A stretch of DNA of 64,000 bases from Nocardioides sp. S5 (lineage in GTDB: Bacteria; Actinomycetota; Actinomycetes; Propionibacteriales; Nocardioidaceae), in assembly GCF_017310035.1 (NCBI RefSeq), contig NZ_CP022296.1:868001-932000 (forward strand). Reading direction: 5' to 3'. The notes beneath the pieces were generated by a model that searched no databases, was not told the origin of the DNA, and saw only the letters and a program-made list of their open reading frames with translations. A program made the position numbers and the translations under genes. Positions 1 to 9,641 of this stretch are shown here, piece by piece; within the stretch, counting starts at the first letter, position 1; every line of letters starts with the position of its first letter.

Positions 1-1179
1 CGCGACGAGCTGGCCGAGGCGGCCGCCAAGCAGGCGAAGGAGCTGGCCTTCTTCCCGCTCTGGTCCTTCGCCCACCCGCGCGCGGTCGAGCTCGCCGACC
101 GGATCGCTGCGATGGCGCCCGGCGACCTCAACCGCGTCTTCTTCACCACCGGTGGCGGCGAGGCGGTCGAGTCGGCGTGGAAGCTGGCCAAGCAGTACTT
201 CAAGCTCACCGGCAAGCCCAACAAGCACAAGGTCATCTCACGTGCCGTGGCCTACCACGGCACCCCGCAGGGCGCGCTCTCCATCACCGGCATCCCGCCG
301 CTGAAGGAGATGTTCGAGCCGTTGGTCCCGGGCGCGCACAAGGTGCCCAACACCAACTTCTACCGCCGTCCGGACTACCTCGGCGACGACGAGAAGGCCT
401 TCGGCCGCTGGGCCGCCGACCGCATCGCCGAGGCGATCGAGTTCGAGGGCCCCGACACCGTCGCGGCCGTCTTCCTCGAGCCGGTGCAGAACGCGGGCGG
501 GTGCTTCCCGCCGCCGCCCGGCTACTTCGAGCGGGTCCGCGAGATCTGCGACGAGTACGACGTGCTCCTGGTCTCCGACGAGGTGATCTGCGCCTTCGGG
601 CGGGTGGGGGAGATGTTCGGCGCCGCCGAGTTCGGCTACCAGCCCGACATCATCACCTGCGCCAAGGGCATGACCTCCGGCTACTCGCCGATCGGCGCGA
701 TGATCGCCAGCGACCGGCTCTTCGAGCCGTTCAGGTCGGGCACCACGGCGTACGCCCACGGCTACACGTTCGGCGGACACCCGGTGTCGTCGGCGGTCGC
801 GATGGCCAACCTCGACATCTTCGAGCGCGAGGGCCTCACCGACCACGTCCAGCAGAACGCGCCGGCCTTCCGCTCGACGCTGGAGAAGCTGCTCGACATC
901 CCGATCGTCGGCGACGTCCGCGGCCACGGCTACTTCTACGGCATCGAGCTGGTGAAGGACCGCGAGACCAAGGAGACGTTCGACGACGCCGAGTCCGAGC
1001 GGCTGCTGCGCGGCTACCTGTCCGGTGCGCTGTGGGAGGCCGGCCTCTACTGCCGTGCCGACGACCGCGGCGACCCGGTCATCCAGCTCGCGCCCCCGCT
1101 GATCATCGGCCAGCCCGAGTTCGACGACATCGAGCAGCGGCTGCGCTCGGTGCTCACCGGGGCGCTCGCGCACCTCTGA
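1..1179 (+). CDS. Class-III (omega) aminotransferase, 5' end missing
   Basis: A PLP-dependent class-III aminotransferase. The frame is open from the first base of the window, so the N-terminus lies upstream; 392 codons are visible. Seen: the cofactor phosphate-binding stretch FFTTGGGEAVESAWKLAKQY, the Asp-bearing motif LLVSDEVICAFGRVG that contacts the PLP ring nitrogen, and the Schiff-base Lys in ITCAKGMTSGYSPIGA. Class-III enzymes move an amino group from an omega-amine or omega-amino acid to an oxo acid. The substrate cannot be read from these residues; putrescine- or beta-alanine-type enzymes are possible. It is followed by trmB. Confidence 0.85.
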   Translation, partial: RDELAEAAAKQAKELAFFPLWSFAHPRAVELADRIAAMAPGDLNRVFFTTGGGEAVESAWKLAKQYFKLTGKPNKHKVISRAVAYHGTPQGALSITGIPPLKEMFEPLVPGAHKVPNTNFYRRPDYLGDDEKAFGRWAADRIAEAIEFEGPDTVAAVFLEPVQNAGGCFPPPPGYFERVREICDEYDVLLVSDEVICAFGRVGEMFGAAEFGYQPDIITCAKGMTSGYSPIGAMIASDRLFEPFRSGTTAYAHGYTFGGHPVSSAVAMANLDIFEREGLTDHVQQNAPAFRSTLEKLLDIPIVGDVRGHGYFYGIELVKDRETKETFDDAESERLLRGYLSGALWEAGLYCRADDRGDPVIQLAPPLIIGQPEFDDIEQRLRSVLTGALAHL

Positions 1180-1225
1180 GCCGCCGGGCCGGCCGATGTG
1201 CGCCGGACCCGGGGGAGCGGGGAGG

Positions 1226-1960
1226 ATGTCCGGCGTGAACGACGTCGTACGCCCTGCCCGACCGCACCACAAGCTCACCGCGGACGGGCGTCGCATGCGC
1301 GAGGTCCTCACCTACTCGCGGCGCGGCAGCAGGTTCACCCCCCGCCAGGCCGAGGCGTGGGCGGCGCACCAGGCCGACTGGGTGATCCCGGAGGAGGCCG
1401 TCGACCGGCCCGACTTCGACCTCGCCGAGCGCTTCGGGCGCGAGGCGCCGCTGATCGTGGAGGTCGGGTCCGGCATCGGCGAGGCGACGGCCGTGCTCGC
1501 CGCTGCGCGGCCCGACCACAACGTCCTCGCGCTGGAGGTGTGGCTGCCCGGTGTGGCCGACTCGCTGTGGCGGGTCGCCGAGGCGGGCGCCGACAACGTG
1601 CGGTTCTGCTCGGTCGACGCCGTCTGGTCGCTCGAGCACCTCCTGGCGCCGGCCAGCCTCGCCGAGCTCTGGACCTTCTTCCCCGACCCGTGGCGCAAGA
1701 CCAAGCACCACAAGCGGCGCCTGGTGAACCCCGCCAACGCCGCGCTCGCCTCGTCCCGGCTGGTGCCGGGCGGTGCATGGCGCCTGGCCACCGACTGGGC
1801 CGACTACGCCGACCAGATGCGCGAGGTCCTCGACGCCGAGCCGACCCTCGAGGGCGGACCGGTGGAGCGGTGGTCCGAGCGTCCGGTGACCCGCTTCGAG
1901 CGCAAGGGCGTCGAGGTCGGCCGCGACATCCGTGACTTCCTCTACCGCCGCTCGGCGTAG
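1226..1960 (+). CDS. trmB: tRNA (guanine-46-N7)-methyltransferase TrmB
   Basis: Methylates N7 of G46 in the tRNA variable loop using S-adenosylmethionine. The SAM-binding loop reads VEVGSGIGEA and the family signature is FFPDPWRKTKHHKRRLVNP. About 244 residues, normal for the family. Start choice: ATG 1226 has GGGAG 8 nt upstream. GTG 1235 is nearly as good, with GGAGG 9 nt upstream and a -10-like GAGGAT (1222-1227) that would give a leaderless mRNA. An upstream frame opening at 1196 is less likely. Confidence 0.9.
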   Translation: MSGVNDVVRPARPHHKLTADGRRMREVLTYSRRGSRFTPRQAEAWAAHQADWVIPEEAVDRPDFDLAERFGREAPLIVEVGSGIGEATAVLAAARPDHNVLALEVWLPGVADSLWRVAEAGADNVRFCSVDAVWSLEHLLAPASLAELWTFFPDPWRKTKHHKRRLVNPANAALASSRLVPGGAWRLATDWADYADQMREVLDAEPTLEGGPVERWSERPVTRFERKGVEVGRDIRDFLYRRSA

Positions 1961-2427
1961 GTGGGGCCCGCGATCGGGGCGCAACCGCGGTGTGGGCGTA
2001 GGGTGTGCCCTGCCGGTGCAGTCCCCGGACGGGTCCTCCAGGGCCCCCGGGACGACGTGCTGGGCGTGCCTCCACTGCGATTTGGCGTGGGCACGCCGAG
2101 TCTGTCAAGATGTTCCGGTTGCTCCGGCGGGTCGCCGGGGTGCGGCACACCTTGACTTCTGAATCGCGTCTCCTTGATCGAAACAGTCGTCCTGCGTGCT
2201 CCGCACCGGATCGAGAAGCTTCTTGATCGGAGACCCGACCAGATCCGACAGCCGTCGGGTGCCACCCAGAGCAGTACCGCTTCCCCGAGGGGTCGTGTGC
2301 GGAGAAACCACCGCGACACGCCCGACCGCGGGGGTCGGGGGTGGAGGAGAGACAGGCGGCGCTCGCCCACCAGGGGCCGAGAGCCGAAACCAGACCAGGC
2401 GTACGAGATCGAAGAGGACACGGACCT
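1961..2427 (+). other. Noncoding leader of the S10 operon (467 nt)
   Basis: No convincing gene lies between trmB and rpsJ. Visible structure: a 20-nt palindrome (2209-2228, arms GATCGAGAAG and CTTCTTGATC, one G-T pair), a CCCGACC/GGTCGGG hairpin at 2321-2339, two copies of CTTGATCG (near 2173 and 2222), and the SD-like GAAGAGGA at 2411-2418 serving rpsJ. The long leader and palindromes suggest the main S10 promoter and an RNA control element here; that is inference. Confidence 0.6.
2082..2111 (+). promoter_or_regulatory. Candidate S10 operon promoter
   Basis: TTGGCG (2082-2087) and CAAGAT (2106-2111) are 18 nt apart, a fair sigma-A-like match. A start near 2118 would give a leader of about 310 nt before rpsJ, carrying both hairpins of the region. 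The same TTGGCG hexamer occurs upstream of infA. Pattern match only. Confidence 0.35.
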
Positions 2428-2736
2428 ATGGCGGGACAGAAGATCCGCATCAGGCTCAAGGCCTATGACCACGAGGTGATCGACACCTCGGCGCGGAAGA
2501 TCGTGGACACCGTCACCCGCACGGGTGCGAAGGTCGCCGGCCCTGTGCCGCTGCCGACCGAGAAGAACGTGTACTGCGTCATCCGCTCGCCCCACAAGTA
2601 CAAGGACTCCCGCGAGCACTTCGAGATGCGCACCCACAAGCGCCTCATCGACATCATCGACCCGACGCCGAAGACCGTCGACTCGCTGATGCGTCTCGAC
2701 CTGCCTGCCGGTGTCGACATCGAGATCAAGCTCTGA
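2428..2736 (+). CDS. rpsJ: 30S ribosomal protein S10
   Basis: First gene of the S10 operon. S10 sits in the head of the 30S subunit and, as NusE, also joins NusB in transcription antitermination. 102 residues, the normal length, starting [22 protein letters not shown] 2428 was chosen because the 29 extra in-frame residues upstream do not resemble S10 and the GAAGAGGA ribosome-binding site lies 9 nt before this ATG. rplC starts 7 nt after the stop. Confidence 0.97.
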   Translation: MAGQKIRIRLKAYDHEVIDTSARKIVDTVTRTGAKVAGPVPLPTEKNVYCVIRSPHKYKDSREHFEMRTHKRLIDIIDPTPKTVDSLMRLDLPAGVDIEIKL

Positions 2737-2743
2737 GGCTGAC

Positions 2744-3409
2744 ATGACGAACACTTTTGAGCGCAACGCGAAGGGACTGCTGGGCACCAAGCTCGGCATG
2801 ACCCAGCTGTGGGACGAGAACAACAAGGTCGTCCCCGTCACCGTGATCGCGGCCGCGACCAACGTCGTGACCCAGGTCCGTCGGCCCGAGGTGGACGGCT
2901 ACAACGCCATCCAGGTCGCGTTCGGCGAGATCGAGGCCCGCAAGGTCAACTCGCCCGAGGCCGGTCACTTCTCCAAGGCCGGTGTCACCCCGCGTCGTCA
3001 CGTCGCGGAGATCCGCACCGCTGACGCCGCGAGCTACACCGTGGGCCAGGAGATCGGCGTCGACACCTTCGCCGCCGGCGAGGAGATCGACGTCACCGGC
3101 ACCAGCAAGGGCAAGGGCTTCGCCGGTGTCATGAAGCGTCACGGCTTCCACGGTGTCTCCGCCTCGCACGGTGCCCACCGCAACCACCGCAAGCCGGGCT
3201 CGATCGGCGCCTGCGCCACCCCGGGTCGCGTGTTCAAGGGCACCCGCATGGCGGGCCGCATGGGCAACGACACGGTGACCACCCAGAACCTGACGGTGCA
3301 CGCCGTCGACGCCGACAAGGGCCTGATCCTGCTCAAGGGTGCCGTTCCCGGCCCCCGCGGTGGGCTCGTCATGCTCCGCTCGGCTGCCAAGAAGACGCAG
3401 GAGGCCTGA
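2744..3409 (+). CDS. rplC: 50S ribosomal protein L3
   Basis: L3 binds 23S rRNA early in assembly and reaches the peptidyl-transferase centre with an internal loop. 221 residues. The conserved loop [13 protein letters not shown], then [15 protein letters not shown] and GTRMAGRMG, is intact. ATG 2744 is the start; a longer frame runs into the end of rpsJ and is not L3-like. Two nt separate it from rplD. Confidence 0.97.
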   Translation: MTNTFERNAKGLLGTKLGMTQLWDENNKVVPVTVIAAATNVVTQVRRPEVDGYNAIQVAFGEIEARKVNSPEAGHFSKAGVTPRRHVAEIRTADAASYTVGQEIGVDTFAAGEEIDVTGTSKGKGFAGVMKRHGFHGVSASHGAHRNHRKPGSIGACATPGRVFKGTRMAGRMGNDTVTTQNLTVHAVDADKGLILLKGAVPGPRGGLVMLRSAAKKTQEA

Positions 3410-3411
3410 GC

Positions 3412-4284
3412 ATGGCTGTCAAGACCGTCAAGGTCGACCTCCCCGCCGAGATCTTCGACGTCGAGGTCAACATTCCCCTGATCCACCAGGTCGTGGTCGC
3501 CCAGCAGGCTGCTGCGCGCCAGGGCACGCACGCCACCAAGACCCGCGCCGACGTGCGCGGTGGTGGCCGCAAGCCCTACAAGCAGAAGGGCACCGGCCGC
3601 GCCCGTCAGGGCTCGACCCGGGCTCCGCAGTTCGCCGGCGGTGGCGTCGTCCACGGCCCGCAGCCGCGCAGCTACGACCAGCGCACCCCCAAGAAGATGA
3701 AGGCCGCCGCCCTGCGCGGTGCCCTCTCGGACCGGGCCCGCAACGGTCGCATCCACGTGGTCGACTCCCTGGTGTCGGGCGACAAGCCCTCCACCAAGGC
3801 GGCGATCACCGCGCTGACCTCGCTGACCGACCGCGTGGGCTACCTCGTGGTGCTCGAGCGGACCGACGCGATCACCTGGCTCTCGCTGCGCAACGCGCCC
3901 GAGGTCCACATCGTCGCCGTCGACCAGCTCAACACCTACGACGTGCTGAACGCCGACGACATCGTGTTCACCCAGGGCGCCTACGACGTGTTCGTGGGTG
4001 GCGCCTCGGCTGCGACGGCTGAGAAGTCTGCCGTCGCCAAGGCCGAGAAGCCCGCCGCGACCGAGCAGGCCAGCGACGAGTCGGCCCTGCCGGCCGGCGC
4101 GAAGGCCCCGCTGAAGAGCGGCAAGAACCCCAAGGGCTACGAGGTCCAGGGCCTGGAGTCCGGCACCTACCTCCTCGAGGGCGACGCCGGGTACGACGCC
4201 GCTGCGGGCGACTTCTGGTTCAAGTCCGCCGAGGACGCCGAGGCTGCTGGTCTGACCCGCGGCGAGAAGGAGAGCGACAAGTGA
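3412..4284 (+). CDS. rplD: 50S ribosomal protein L4 with an extra C-terminal domain
   Basis: L4 lines the constriction of the peptide exit tunnel. Residues 1 to about 205 are a complete L4, including the tunnel loop [15 protein letters not shown]. The protein is 290 residues, about 80 longer than usual. After an Ala/Lys/Glu linker (about 206-237) comes a compact segment, [15 protein letters not shown] followed by [18 protein letters not shown] recall this pattern as a small domain at the C-terminus of other actinobacterial ribosomal proteins (called sunset domain in NCBI annotation, from memory). There is no frameshift: rplW starts by a GTGA overlap with this stop. The function of the tail is unknown. 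Confidence 0.95.
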   Translation: MAVKTVKVDLPAEIFDVEVNIPLIHQVVVAQQAAARQGTHATKTRADVRGGGRKPYKQKGTGRARQGSTRAPQFAGGGVVHGPQPRSYDQRTPKKMKAAALRGALSDRARNGRIHVVDSLVSGDKPSTKAAITALTSLTDRVGYLVVLERTDAITWLSLRNAPEVHIVAVDQLNTYDVLNADDIVFTQGAYDVFVGGASAATAEKSAVAKAEKPAATEQASDESALPAGAKAPLKSGKNPKGYEVQGLESGTYLLEGDAGYDAAAGDFWFKSAEDAEAAGLTRGEKESDK

Positions 4285-4586
4285 GCACCCTGCACAAGGA
4301 CCACCGCGACGTCCTGATCGCGCCGGTCGTGTCGGAGAAGAGCTACGGCCTGCTCGACGCCAACAAGTACACCTTCATCGTCCACCCGGACGCCAACAAG
4401 ACCGAGATCAAGATCGCGGTCGAGAAGGTCTTCGGAGTCAAGGTCACCTCGGTCAACACGATCAACCGCCAGGGCAAGACCCGTCGCACCCGCTACGGCC
4501 TGGGCAAGCGCCCGAACACCAAGCGCGCGATCGTCAGCCTCGCCGAGGGTCACCGCATCGACATCTTCGGAGGTCCGGTCTCCTGA
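4281..4586 (+). CDS. rplW: 50S ribosomal protein L23
   Basis: L23 lies at the tunnel exit and is a docking site for trigger factor and the signal recognition particle. 101 residues, with [17 protein letters not shown] and [18 protein letters not shown]. The GTG start overlaps the rplD stop by 4 nt (GTGA), so translation is probably coupled to the end of the extended L4. Confidence 0.97.
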   Translation: MSTLHKDHRDVLIAPVVSEKSYGLLDANKYTFIVHPDANKTEIKIAVEKVFGVKVTSVNTINRQGKTRRTRYGLGKRPNTKRAIVSLAEGHRIDIFGGPVS

Positions 4587-4610
4587 CCGGGCTCCTGACT
4601 AGGAACTGAT

Positions 4611-5447
4611 ATGGCTATCCGCAAGTACAAGCCGACCACCCCGGGCCGTCGTGGCTCGTCGGTGGCCGACTTCGTCGAGATCACCCGGACCACGCCCGAG
4701 AAGTCGCTGACGCGTCCGCTGCCCAAGAACGGCGGCCGCAACAACCAGGGCCGCATCACCACCCGTCACAAGGGTGGCGGTCACAAGCGCGCCTACCGCA
4801 TCATCGACTTCCGTCGCTACGACAAGGACGGCGTGCCGGCCAAGGTCGCTCACATCGAGTACGACCCCAACCGCACCGCCCGCATCGCGCTGCTGCACTA
4901 CGCCGACGGCGAGAAGCGCTACATCGTGGCCCCCAAGGGCCTCGTGCAGGGCACGCCGGTCGAGTCGGGCCCCAACGCCGACATCAAGCCCGGCAACAAC
5001 CTCCCGCTGCGCAACATCCCGGTCGGTACGACCATCCACTGCGTGGAGCTGCGTCCGGGCGGCGGCGCGAAGATCGCCCGCTCGGCCGGCAACTCCGCCC
5101 AGCTGGTCGCCCGTGAGGGAAGCCGCGCGACGCTGCGCCTGCCCTCGGGCGAGATGCGCTTCGTCGACGTGCGCTGCCGCGCCACGATCGGTGAGGTCGG
5201 CAACGCCGAGCAGTCCAACATCAACTGGGGCAAGGCCGGCCGCATGCGGTGGAAGGGCGTTCGCCCGACCGTCCGCGGTGTCGTCATGAACCCGGTCGAC
5301 CACCCGCACGGTGGTGGTGAGGGCAAGACGTCCGGTGGTCGCCACCCCGTCTCCCCCTGGGGCAAGCCCGAGGGCCGTACGCGCAAGCGCAAGGCCAGCG
5401 ACTCCCAGATCATCCGTCGTCGCAAGTCCGGCAAGGGTAGGAAGTAA
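4611..5447 (+). CDS. rplB: 50S ribosomal protein L2
   Basis: L2 is needed for subunit joining and lies near the peptidyl-transferase centre. 278 residues, the normal length. The highly conserved C-terminal [13 protein letters not shown] with its functional His is present, as is [18 protein letters not shown]. rpsS starts 5 nt after the stop. Confidence 0.98.
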   Translation: MAIRKYKPTTPGRRGSSVADFVEITRTTPEKSLTRPLPKNGGRNNQGRITTRHKGGGHKRAYRIIDFRRYDKDGVPAKVAHIEYDPNRTARIALLHYADGEKRYIVAPKGLVQGTPVESGPNADIKPGNNLPLRNIPVGTTIHCVELRPGGGAKIARSAGNSAQLVAREGSRATLRLPSGEMRFVDVRCRATIGEVGNAEQSNINWGKAGRMRWKGVRPTVRGVVMNPVDHPHGGGEGKTSGGRHPVSPWGKPEGRTRKRKASDSQIIRRRKSGKGRK

Positions 5448-5452
5448 CCGAC

Positions 5453-5734
5453 ATGCCTCGCAGCCTGAAGAAGGGCCCCTTCATCGACGACCACCTTCAG
5501 AAGAAGGTGGACGCCGAGAACGCGAAGGGCAGCCACAACGTCATCAAGACCTGGTCGCGCCGGTCGATGATCGTGCCCGACATGATCGGTCACACCATCG
5601 CCGTGCACGACGGTCGCAAGCACGTCCCCGTCTTCGTGACCGACTCCATGGTCGGCCACAAGCTCGGGGAGTTCGCACCGACCCGCACCTACCGCGGGCA
5701 CGTGAAGGAAGACCGGAAGGGGCGTCGCCGATGA
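5453..5734 (+). CDS. rpsS: 30S ribosomal protein S19
   Basis: S19 forms a head complex with S13 and contacts tRNA and bridge B1a. 93 residues, with [15 protein letters not shown] and [16 protein letters not shown]. The stop overlaps the rplV ATG by 4 nt (ATGA). Confidence 0.98.
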   Translation: MPRSLKKGPFIDDHLQKKVDAENAKGSHNVIKTWSRRSMIVPDMIGHTIAVHDGRKHVPVFVTDSMVGHKLGEFAPTRTYRGHVKEDRKGRRR

Positions 5735-6180
5735 GCACCACCGAGCGCAGCCGCACCAGCGCGCGCCGCGAGTCGCTGCTCGGCGACCAGTCCGGCGCCT
5801 TCGCCAGCGCACGCTACGTGCGGATCACCCCGATGAAGGCTCGCCGTGTCGTCGACATGGTCCGCGGCCTCCAGGTCGACGAGGCCCTCACCCTGCTGCA
5901 GTTCGCGCCGCAGGCCGCCTCCGAGACCGTCTACAAGGTGCTGGAGAGCGCCGTCGCCAACGCCGAGACCACCGAGGGGCTCAACCGGGCCGACCTCGTG
6001 CTCTCGGTCGCGATGGTCGACGAGGGCCCGACGATGAAGCGTTGGCGTCCGCGTGCCCAGGGCCGTGCCACCCGCATCAACAAGCGCACCAGCCACATCA
6101 CCCTCGTGGTGCAGCCGGCCGACGCGCTCACCGCGCCGGGCAAGAAGGCCCGCGCCTCCAAGAACGGAAAGGGTGCCTGA
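5731..6180 (+). CDS. rplV: 50S ribosomal protein L22
   Basis: L22 lines the exit tunnel opposite L4; its beta-hairpin is where some macrolide-resistance changes arise in other bacteria. 149 residues with a polar N-terminal extension of about 25 ([20 protein letters not shown]) before the core [20 protein letters not shown]. The hairpin region [18 protein letters not shown] looks normal. ATG 5731 is coupled to the rpsS stop. The upstream in-frame extension is out-of-frame rplB/rpsS sequence and was discarded. Confidence 0.97.
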   Translation: MSTTERSRTSARRESLLGDQSGAFASARYVRITPMKARRVVDMVRGLQVDEALTLLQFAPQAASETVYKVLESAVANAETTEGLNRADLVLSVAMVDEGPTMKRWRPRAQGRATRINKRTSHITLVVQPADALTAPGKKARASKNGKGA

Positions 6181-7001
6181 TGGGCCAGAAGATCAACCCG
6201 AACGGGTTCCGCCTGGGCATCTCCACCGACCACAAGAGCCGTTGGTACGCCGACAAGCTCTACAAGTCCTACGTCGGTGAGGACGTCGCCATCCGCAAGC
6301 TGCTCTCCAAGGGCATGGAGCGGGCCGGCATCTCCAAGGTCGAGATCGAGCGCACCCGCGACCGTGTGCGGGTGGACATCCACACCGCGCGTCCGGGCAT
6401 CGTCATCGGTCGCCGTGGCGCCGAGGCCGACCGCATCCGCGGCGAGCTCGAGAAGCTCACGGGCAAGCAGGTGCAGCTGAACATCCTCGAGGTCAAGCAG
6501 CCCGAGATCGACGCTCAGCTGGTCGCCCAGGGTGTCGCCGAGCAGCTCGCGGGCCGCGTGCAGTTCCGTCGTGCCATGCGCAAGGCGATGCAGACCTCGA
6601 TGCGCTCCGGTGCCAAGGGCATCCGGATCCAGTGCTCGGGTCGTCTCAACGGTGCCGAGATGTCGCGCACGGAGTTCTACCGCGAGGGCCGCGTGCCCCT
6701 GCACACCCTCCGCGCCGACATCGACTACGGCTTCTACGAGGCCAAGACCACCTTCGGCCGCATCGGCGTGAAGGTCTGGATCTACAAGGGCGAGGTCGCC
6801 GGCACCCGTGCCGAGCGCCAGGCCCAGCAGGCCGCCCGCGCCGGTGCCCCCGGTCGCAGCGGCGGCCGTCCCAACACCCGTGGCGGCGACCGTCCGAGCC
6901 GTGGCTCGCGCGGCGACCGCGCTCCTCGCAGCGAGGCCACCGCTGAGACTTCAGCGGCCCCCGCCGCCGAGGCTGCACCGAGCACCGGACAGGAGGCCTG
7001 A
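6180..7001 (+). CDS. rpsC: 30S ribosomal protein S3
   Basis: S3 lies at the mRNA entry channel with S4 and S5 and takes part in helicase activity and fidelity. 273 residues. It carries a KH domain with [20 protein letters not shown] Gly/Arg-rich tail from about residue 215 ends in a run of Ala, Glu and Thr, as in other actinobacteria. The ATG overlaps the rplV stop by one base (TGATG). Confidence 0.97.
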   Translation: MGQKINPNGFRLGISTDHKSRWYADKLYKSYVGEDVAIRKLLSKGMERAGISKVEIERTRDRVRVDIHTARPGIVIGRRGAEADRIRGELEKLTGKQVQLNILEVKQPEIDAQLVAQGVAEQLAGRVQFRRAMRKAMQTSMRSGAKGIRIQCSGRLNGAEMSRTEFYREGRVPLHTLRADIDYGFYEAKTTFGRIGVKVWIYKGEVAGTRAERQAQQAARAGAPGRSGGRPNTRGGDRPSRGSRGDRAPRSEATAETSAAPAAEAAPSTGQEA

Positions 7002-7005
7002 CCTC

Positions 7006-7425
7006 ATGTTGATGCCCCGTCGCGTCAAGCACCGCAAGCAGCACCACCCCAAGCGCCGTGGCGTTGCCAAGGGCGGCACCACGCTGGCCTTCGGTGACTT
7101 CGGCATCCAGGCGGTCGAGGGTCACTACGTGACCAACCGACAGATCGAGTCGGCCCGTATCGCCATGACCCGTCACATCAAGCGTGGTGGAAAGGTCTGG
7201 ATCAACATCTACCCGGACCGCCCGCTGACCAAGAAGCCTGCCGAGACCCGCATGGGTTCCGGCAAGGGTTCCCCCGAGTGGTGGGTGGCGAACGTCAAGC
7301 CCGGCCGCGTCATGTTCGAACTCTCCGGCGTCGACGAGGTGACTGCTCGTGAGGCCATGCGCCGCGCGATGCACAAGCTCCCGATGAAGTGCCGGTTCAT
7401 CTCCCGTGAGGCCGGTGAATTCTGA
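7006..7425 (+). CDS. rplP: 50S ribosomal protein L16
   Basis: L16 helps shape the A site and the GTPase-associated region. 139 residues, starting [19 protein letters not shown]; the family normally begins MLIPRR, so ATG 7006 is preferred over ATG 7012. The stop overlaps the rpmC ATG by one base. Confidence 0.97.
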   Translation: MLMPRRVKHRKQHHPKRRGVAKGGTTLAFGDFGIQAVEGHYVTNRQIESARIAMTRHIKRGGKVWINIYPDRPLTKKPAETRMGSGKGSPEWWVANVKPGRVMFELSGVDEVTAREAMRRAMHKLPMKCRFISREAGEF

Positions 7426-7667
7426 TGGCTACCAAGCTGAACGCCCACGAGCTCGACGAGCTCAACGCCACCGACCTGGAGGCGAAGCTGCGCGAGGCCA
7501 AGGAGGAGCTGTTCAACCTCCGGTTCCAGGCGGCCACCGGCCAGCTGGACAGCCACGGCCGGCTCCGCGTGGTCAAGAAGGACATCGCCCGCATCTACAC
7601 CGTGGTCCGCGAGCGCGAGCTCGGCATCCGCACCACGCCGGGCACCAACGAAGAGGCGAAGGCATGA
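7425..7667 (+). CDS. rpmC: 50S ribosomal protein L29
   Basis: Small helical protein near the tunnel exit, next to L23. 80 residues, with the core [20 protein letters not shown] and [19 protein letters not shown]. It is coupled to rplP (TGATG) and to rpsQ (ATGA). Confidence 0.96.
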   Translation: MATKLNAHELDELNATDLEAKLREAKEELFNLRFQAATGQLDSHGRLRVVKKDIARIYTVVRERELGIRTTPGTNEEAKA

Positions 7668-7948
7668 GCGAGAACACTGCGACCCAGTCGGCTGACGAGC
7701 GCAACCAGCGCAAGGTCCGCGAGGGCCTCGTCGTGAGCGACAAGATGGACAAGACCATCGTCGTGGCCGTCGAGGACCGCGTGAAGCACGCGCTCTACGG
7801 CAAGGTCATGCGCAAGACGTCGCGCCTGAAGGCCCACGACGAGACCAACCAGTGCGGCATCGGCGACCGGGTCCTGATCATGGAGACCCGCCCGCTGTCC
7901 GCCACCAAGCGCTGGCGCCTGATCGAGGTCCTCGAGAAGGCCAAGTGA
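7664..7948 (+). CDS. rpsQ: 30S ribosomal protein S17
   Basis: A primary 16S rRNA binder in the body of the 30S subunit. 94 residues, with [19 protein letters not shown] and [22 protein letters not shown] 7664 overlaps the rpmC stop by 4 nt; a longer frame upstream is rpmC sequence read out of frame. It is the last gene of the S10 part: a 124-nt gap follows. Confidence 0.97.
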   Translation: MSENTATQSADERNQRKVREGLVVSDKMDKTIVVAVEDRVKHALYGKVMRKTSRLKAHDETNQCGIGDRVLIMETRPLSATKRWRLIEVLEKAK

Positions 7949-8022
7949 GCCCTCGGTGAGGTGAGCCCCGCTCGCCCCACCCGGACCCACTCCCAGCACA
8001 GAACCCCACCAGTTCGGCCAGG

Positions 8023-8045
8023 CTCGTGCCCCGCGAGGGCATGAG
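8023..8045 (+). other. Hairpin in the rpsQ-rplN spacer
   Basis: A 9-bp stem, CTCGTGCCC (8023-8031) with GGGCATGAG (8037-8045), one G-U pair and loop CGCGA. It lies in the 124-nt gap where the S10 and spc operons meet, 28 nt before rplN. It could be an attenuator, a processing site or a control element; there is no T-run, so simple termination is unlikely. Confidence 0.45.
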
Positions 8046-8072
8046 AACCAGCTCGACAACCAGGAGAAACCA

Positions 8073-8441
8073 ATGATCCAGCAGGAGTCGCGACTCAAGG
8101 TCGCCGACAACACCGGTGCGAAGGAGATCCTCTGCATCCGTGTTCTCGGTGGCTCTGGGCGTCGCTACGCCGGCATCGGTGACGTCATCGTCGCCACCGT
8201 CAAGGACGCGATCCCCGGTGGCAACGTCAAGAAGGGCGACGTCGTCAAGGCCGTGGTCGTACGCACCGTCAAGGAGCGTCGCCGCGCCGACGGTTCCTAC
8301 ATCCGATTCGACGAGAACGCCGCCGTCATCCTCAAGAACGACGGTGAGCCGCGCGGCACGCGCATCTTCGGCCCCGTCGGTCGTGAGCTGCGCGAGAAGC
8401 GCTTCATGAAGATCATCTCGCTCGCCCCGGAGGTGTTGTGA
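8073..8441 (+). CDS. rplN: 50S ribosomal protein L14
   Basis: First gene of the spc segment. L14 contacts 16S rRNA across bridge B8 and is the docking site for RsfS. 122 residues, with [18 protein letters not shown] at the start and [16 protein letters not shown] at the end. The ribosome-binding site is CAGGAGAAA just upstream. Confidence 0.98.
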   Translation: MIQQESRLKVADNTGAKEILCIRVLGGSGRRYAGIGDVIVATVKDAIPGGNVKKGDVVKAVVVRTVKERRRADGSYIRFDENAAVILKNDGEPRGTRIFGPVGRELREKRFMKIISLAPEVL

Positions 8442-8444
8442 GAG

Positions 8445-8798
8445 ATGGGTAAGAGCATGAACATCAAGAAGGGCGACACCGTCAAGGTCATCGCCGGCAA
8501 GGACAAGGGTGCCCAGGGCAAGGTCATCTCGGTGCTCCGTGAGGAGGACCGGCTGATCGTCGAGGGCGTGAACCTCGTCAAGCGCCACACCAAGTCCGTC
8601 CAGCAGACCGGCACGACCGGGGGCATCATCACCCGCGAGGCGCCGATCCACGTGTCCAACGTGATGCTGGTCGAGGGTGACGGCGTCACCCGCGTCGGCT
8701 TCCGCCGCGACGAGGTCACCAAGCGCCGTCCCGACGGCTCGACCTACACCGCCAGCCGCTCGGTCCGCGTGTCCCGCAAGACCGGCAAGGAGATCTGA
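8445..8798 (+). CDS. rplX: 50S ribosomal protein L24
   Basis: An assembly-initiating 23S rRNA binder with a KOW motif ([21 protein letters not shown]). 117 residues from ATG 8445. ATG 8457 (MNIKKGDT) is an alternative start. GGAGGTG at the end of rplN lies 8-9 nt before 8445, which favours the upstream start. Confidence 0.96.
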   Translation: MGKSMNIKKGDTVKVIAGKDKGAQGKVISVLREEDRLIVEGVNLVKRHTKSVQQTGTTGGIITREAPIHVSNVMLVEGDGVTRVGFRRDEVTKRRPDGSTYTASRSVRVSRKTGKEI

Positions 8799-8799
8799 G

Positions 8800-9369
8800 A
8801 TGGCCGAGACCACCCAGACCACCGAGATTCCTCGGCTCAAGGCGCGCTACCGCGAGGAGATCGTCCCCGCCCTGCGCACCGAGTTCGACATCGCCAACAT
8901 CATGCAGGTCCCCGGCCTGACCAAGATCGTGGTCAACATGGGTGTCGGCGAGGCTGCTCGCGACTCCAAGCTGATCGAGGGCGCCATCCGCGACCTCACC
9001 GCGATCACCGGCCAGAAGCCGGCCGTGACGAAGGCCCGCAAGTCCATCGCTCAGTTCAAGCTGCGCGAGGGCATGCCGATCGGTGCGCACGTCACGCTGC
9101 GCGGCGACCGCATGTGGGAGTTCCTCGACCGCCTGCTGTCGCTGGCGCTGCCCCGCATCCGTGACTTCCGCGGTCTCTCGCCGAAGCAGTTCGACGGTCG
9201 CGGCAACTACACGTTCGGTCTCACCGAGCAGGTCATGTTCCACGAGATCAACCAGGACAAGATCGACCGGTCGCGTGGCATGGACATCACCATCGTGACC
9301 ACCGCCACCAACGACGACGAGGGTCGTGCGCTGCTCAAGCAGCTCGGCTTCCCGTTCAAGGAGAACTGA
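8800..9369 (+). CDS. rplE: 50S ribosomal protein L5
   Basis: L5 binds 5S rRNA in the central protuberance with L18 and contacts P-site tRNA. 189 residues, with [34 protein letters not shown] and [20 protein letters not shown] 8800 follows the rplX stop by one nt; the upstream frame extension is rplX read out of frame. Confidence 0.98.
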   Translation: MAETTQTTEIPRLKARYREEIVPALRTEFDIANIMQVPGLTKIVVNMGVGEAARDSKLIEGAIRDLTAITGQKPAVTKARKSIAQFKLREGMPIGAHVTLRGDRMWEFLDRLLSLALPRIRDFRGLSPKQFDGRGNYTFGLTEQVMFHEINQDKIDRSRGMDITIVTTATNDDEGRALLKQLGFPFKEN

Positions 9370-9370
9370 C

Positions 9371-9556
9371 ATGGCGAAGACTTCCCTCAAGGTCAAGGCC
9401 GCTCGCAAGCCGAAGTTCGCTGTCCGCGGCTACACCCGCTGCCAGCGCTGCGGCCGTCCGAAGTCCGTCTACCGCAAGTTCGGCCTGTGCCGCATCTGCC
9501 TGCGAGAGATGGCACACCGCGGCGAGCTGCCCGGAGTCACCAAGTCCTCCTGGTGA
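9371..9556 (+). CDS. rpsZ: 30S ribosomal protein S14, zinc type
   Basis: 61 residues, the short zinc-binding (C+) form, with two CxxC pairs in [13 protein letters not shown] and [13 protein letters not shown]14 is a late-assembly head protein. Zinc-dependent S14 often has a zinc-free paralogue elsewhere in actinobacterial genomes under Zur control; none is in this window. The final codons and stop are partly duplicated in the following spacer. Confidence 0.97.
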   Translation: MAKTSLKVKAARKPKFAVRGYTRCQRCGRPKSVYRKFGLCRICLREMAHRGELPGVTKSSW

Positions 9557-9641
9557 CCACGGTCTCCTGGTAACCACCTCAACACGTTGAAGGTCGAGCC
9601 GGCCGCGCGCCGTTCGAAACCACGACGAGAAAGAACCCATC

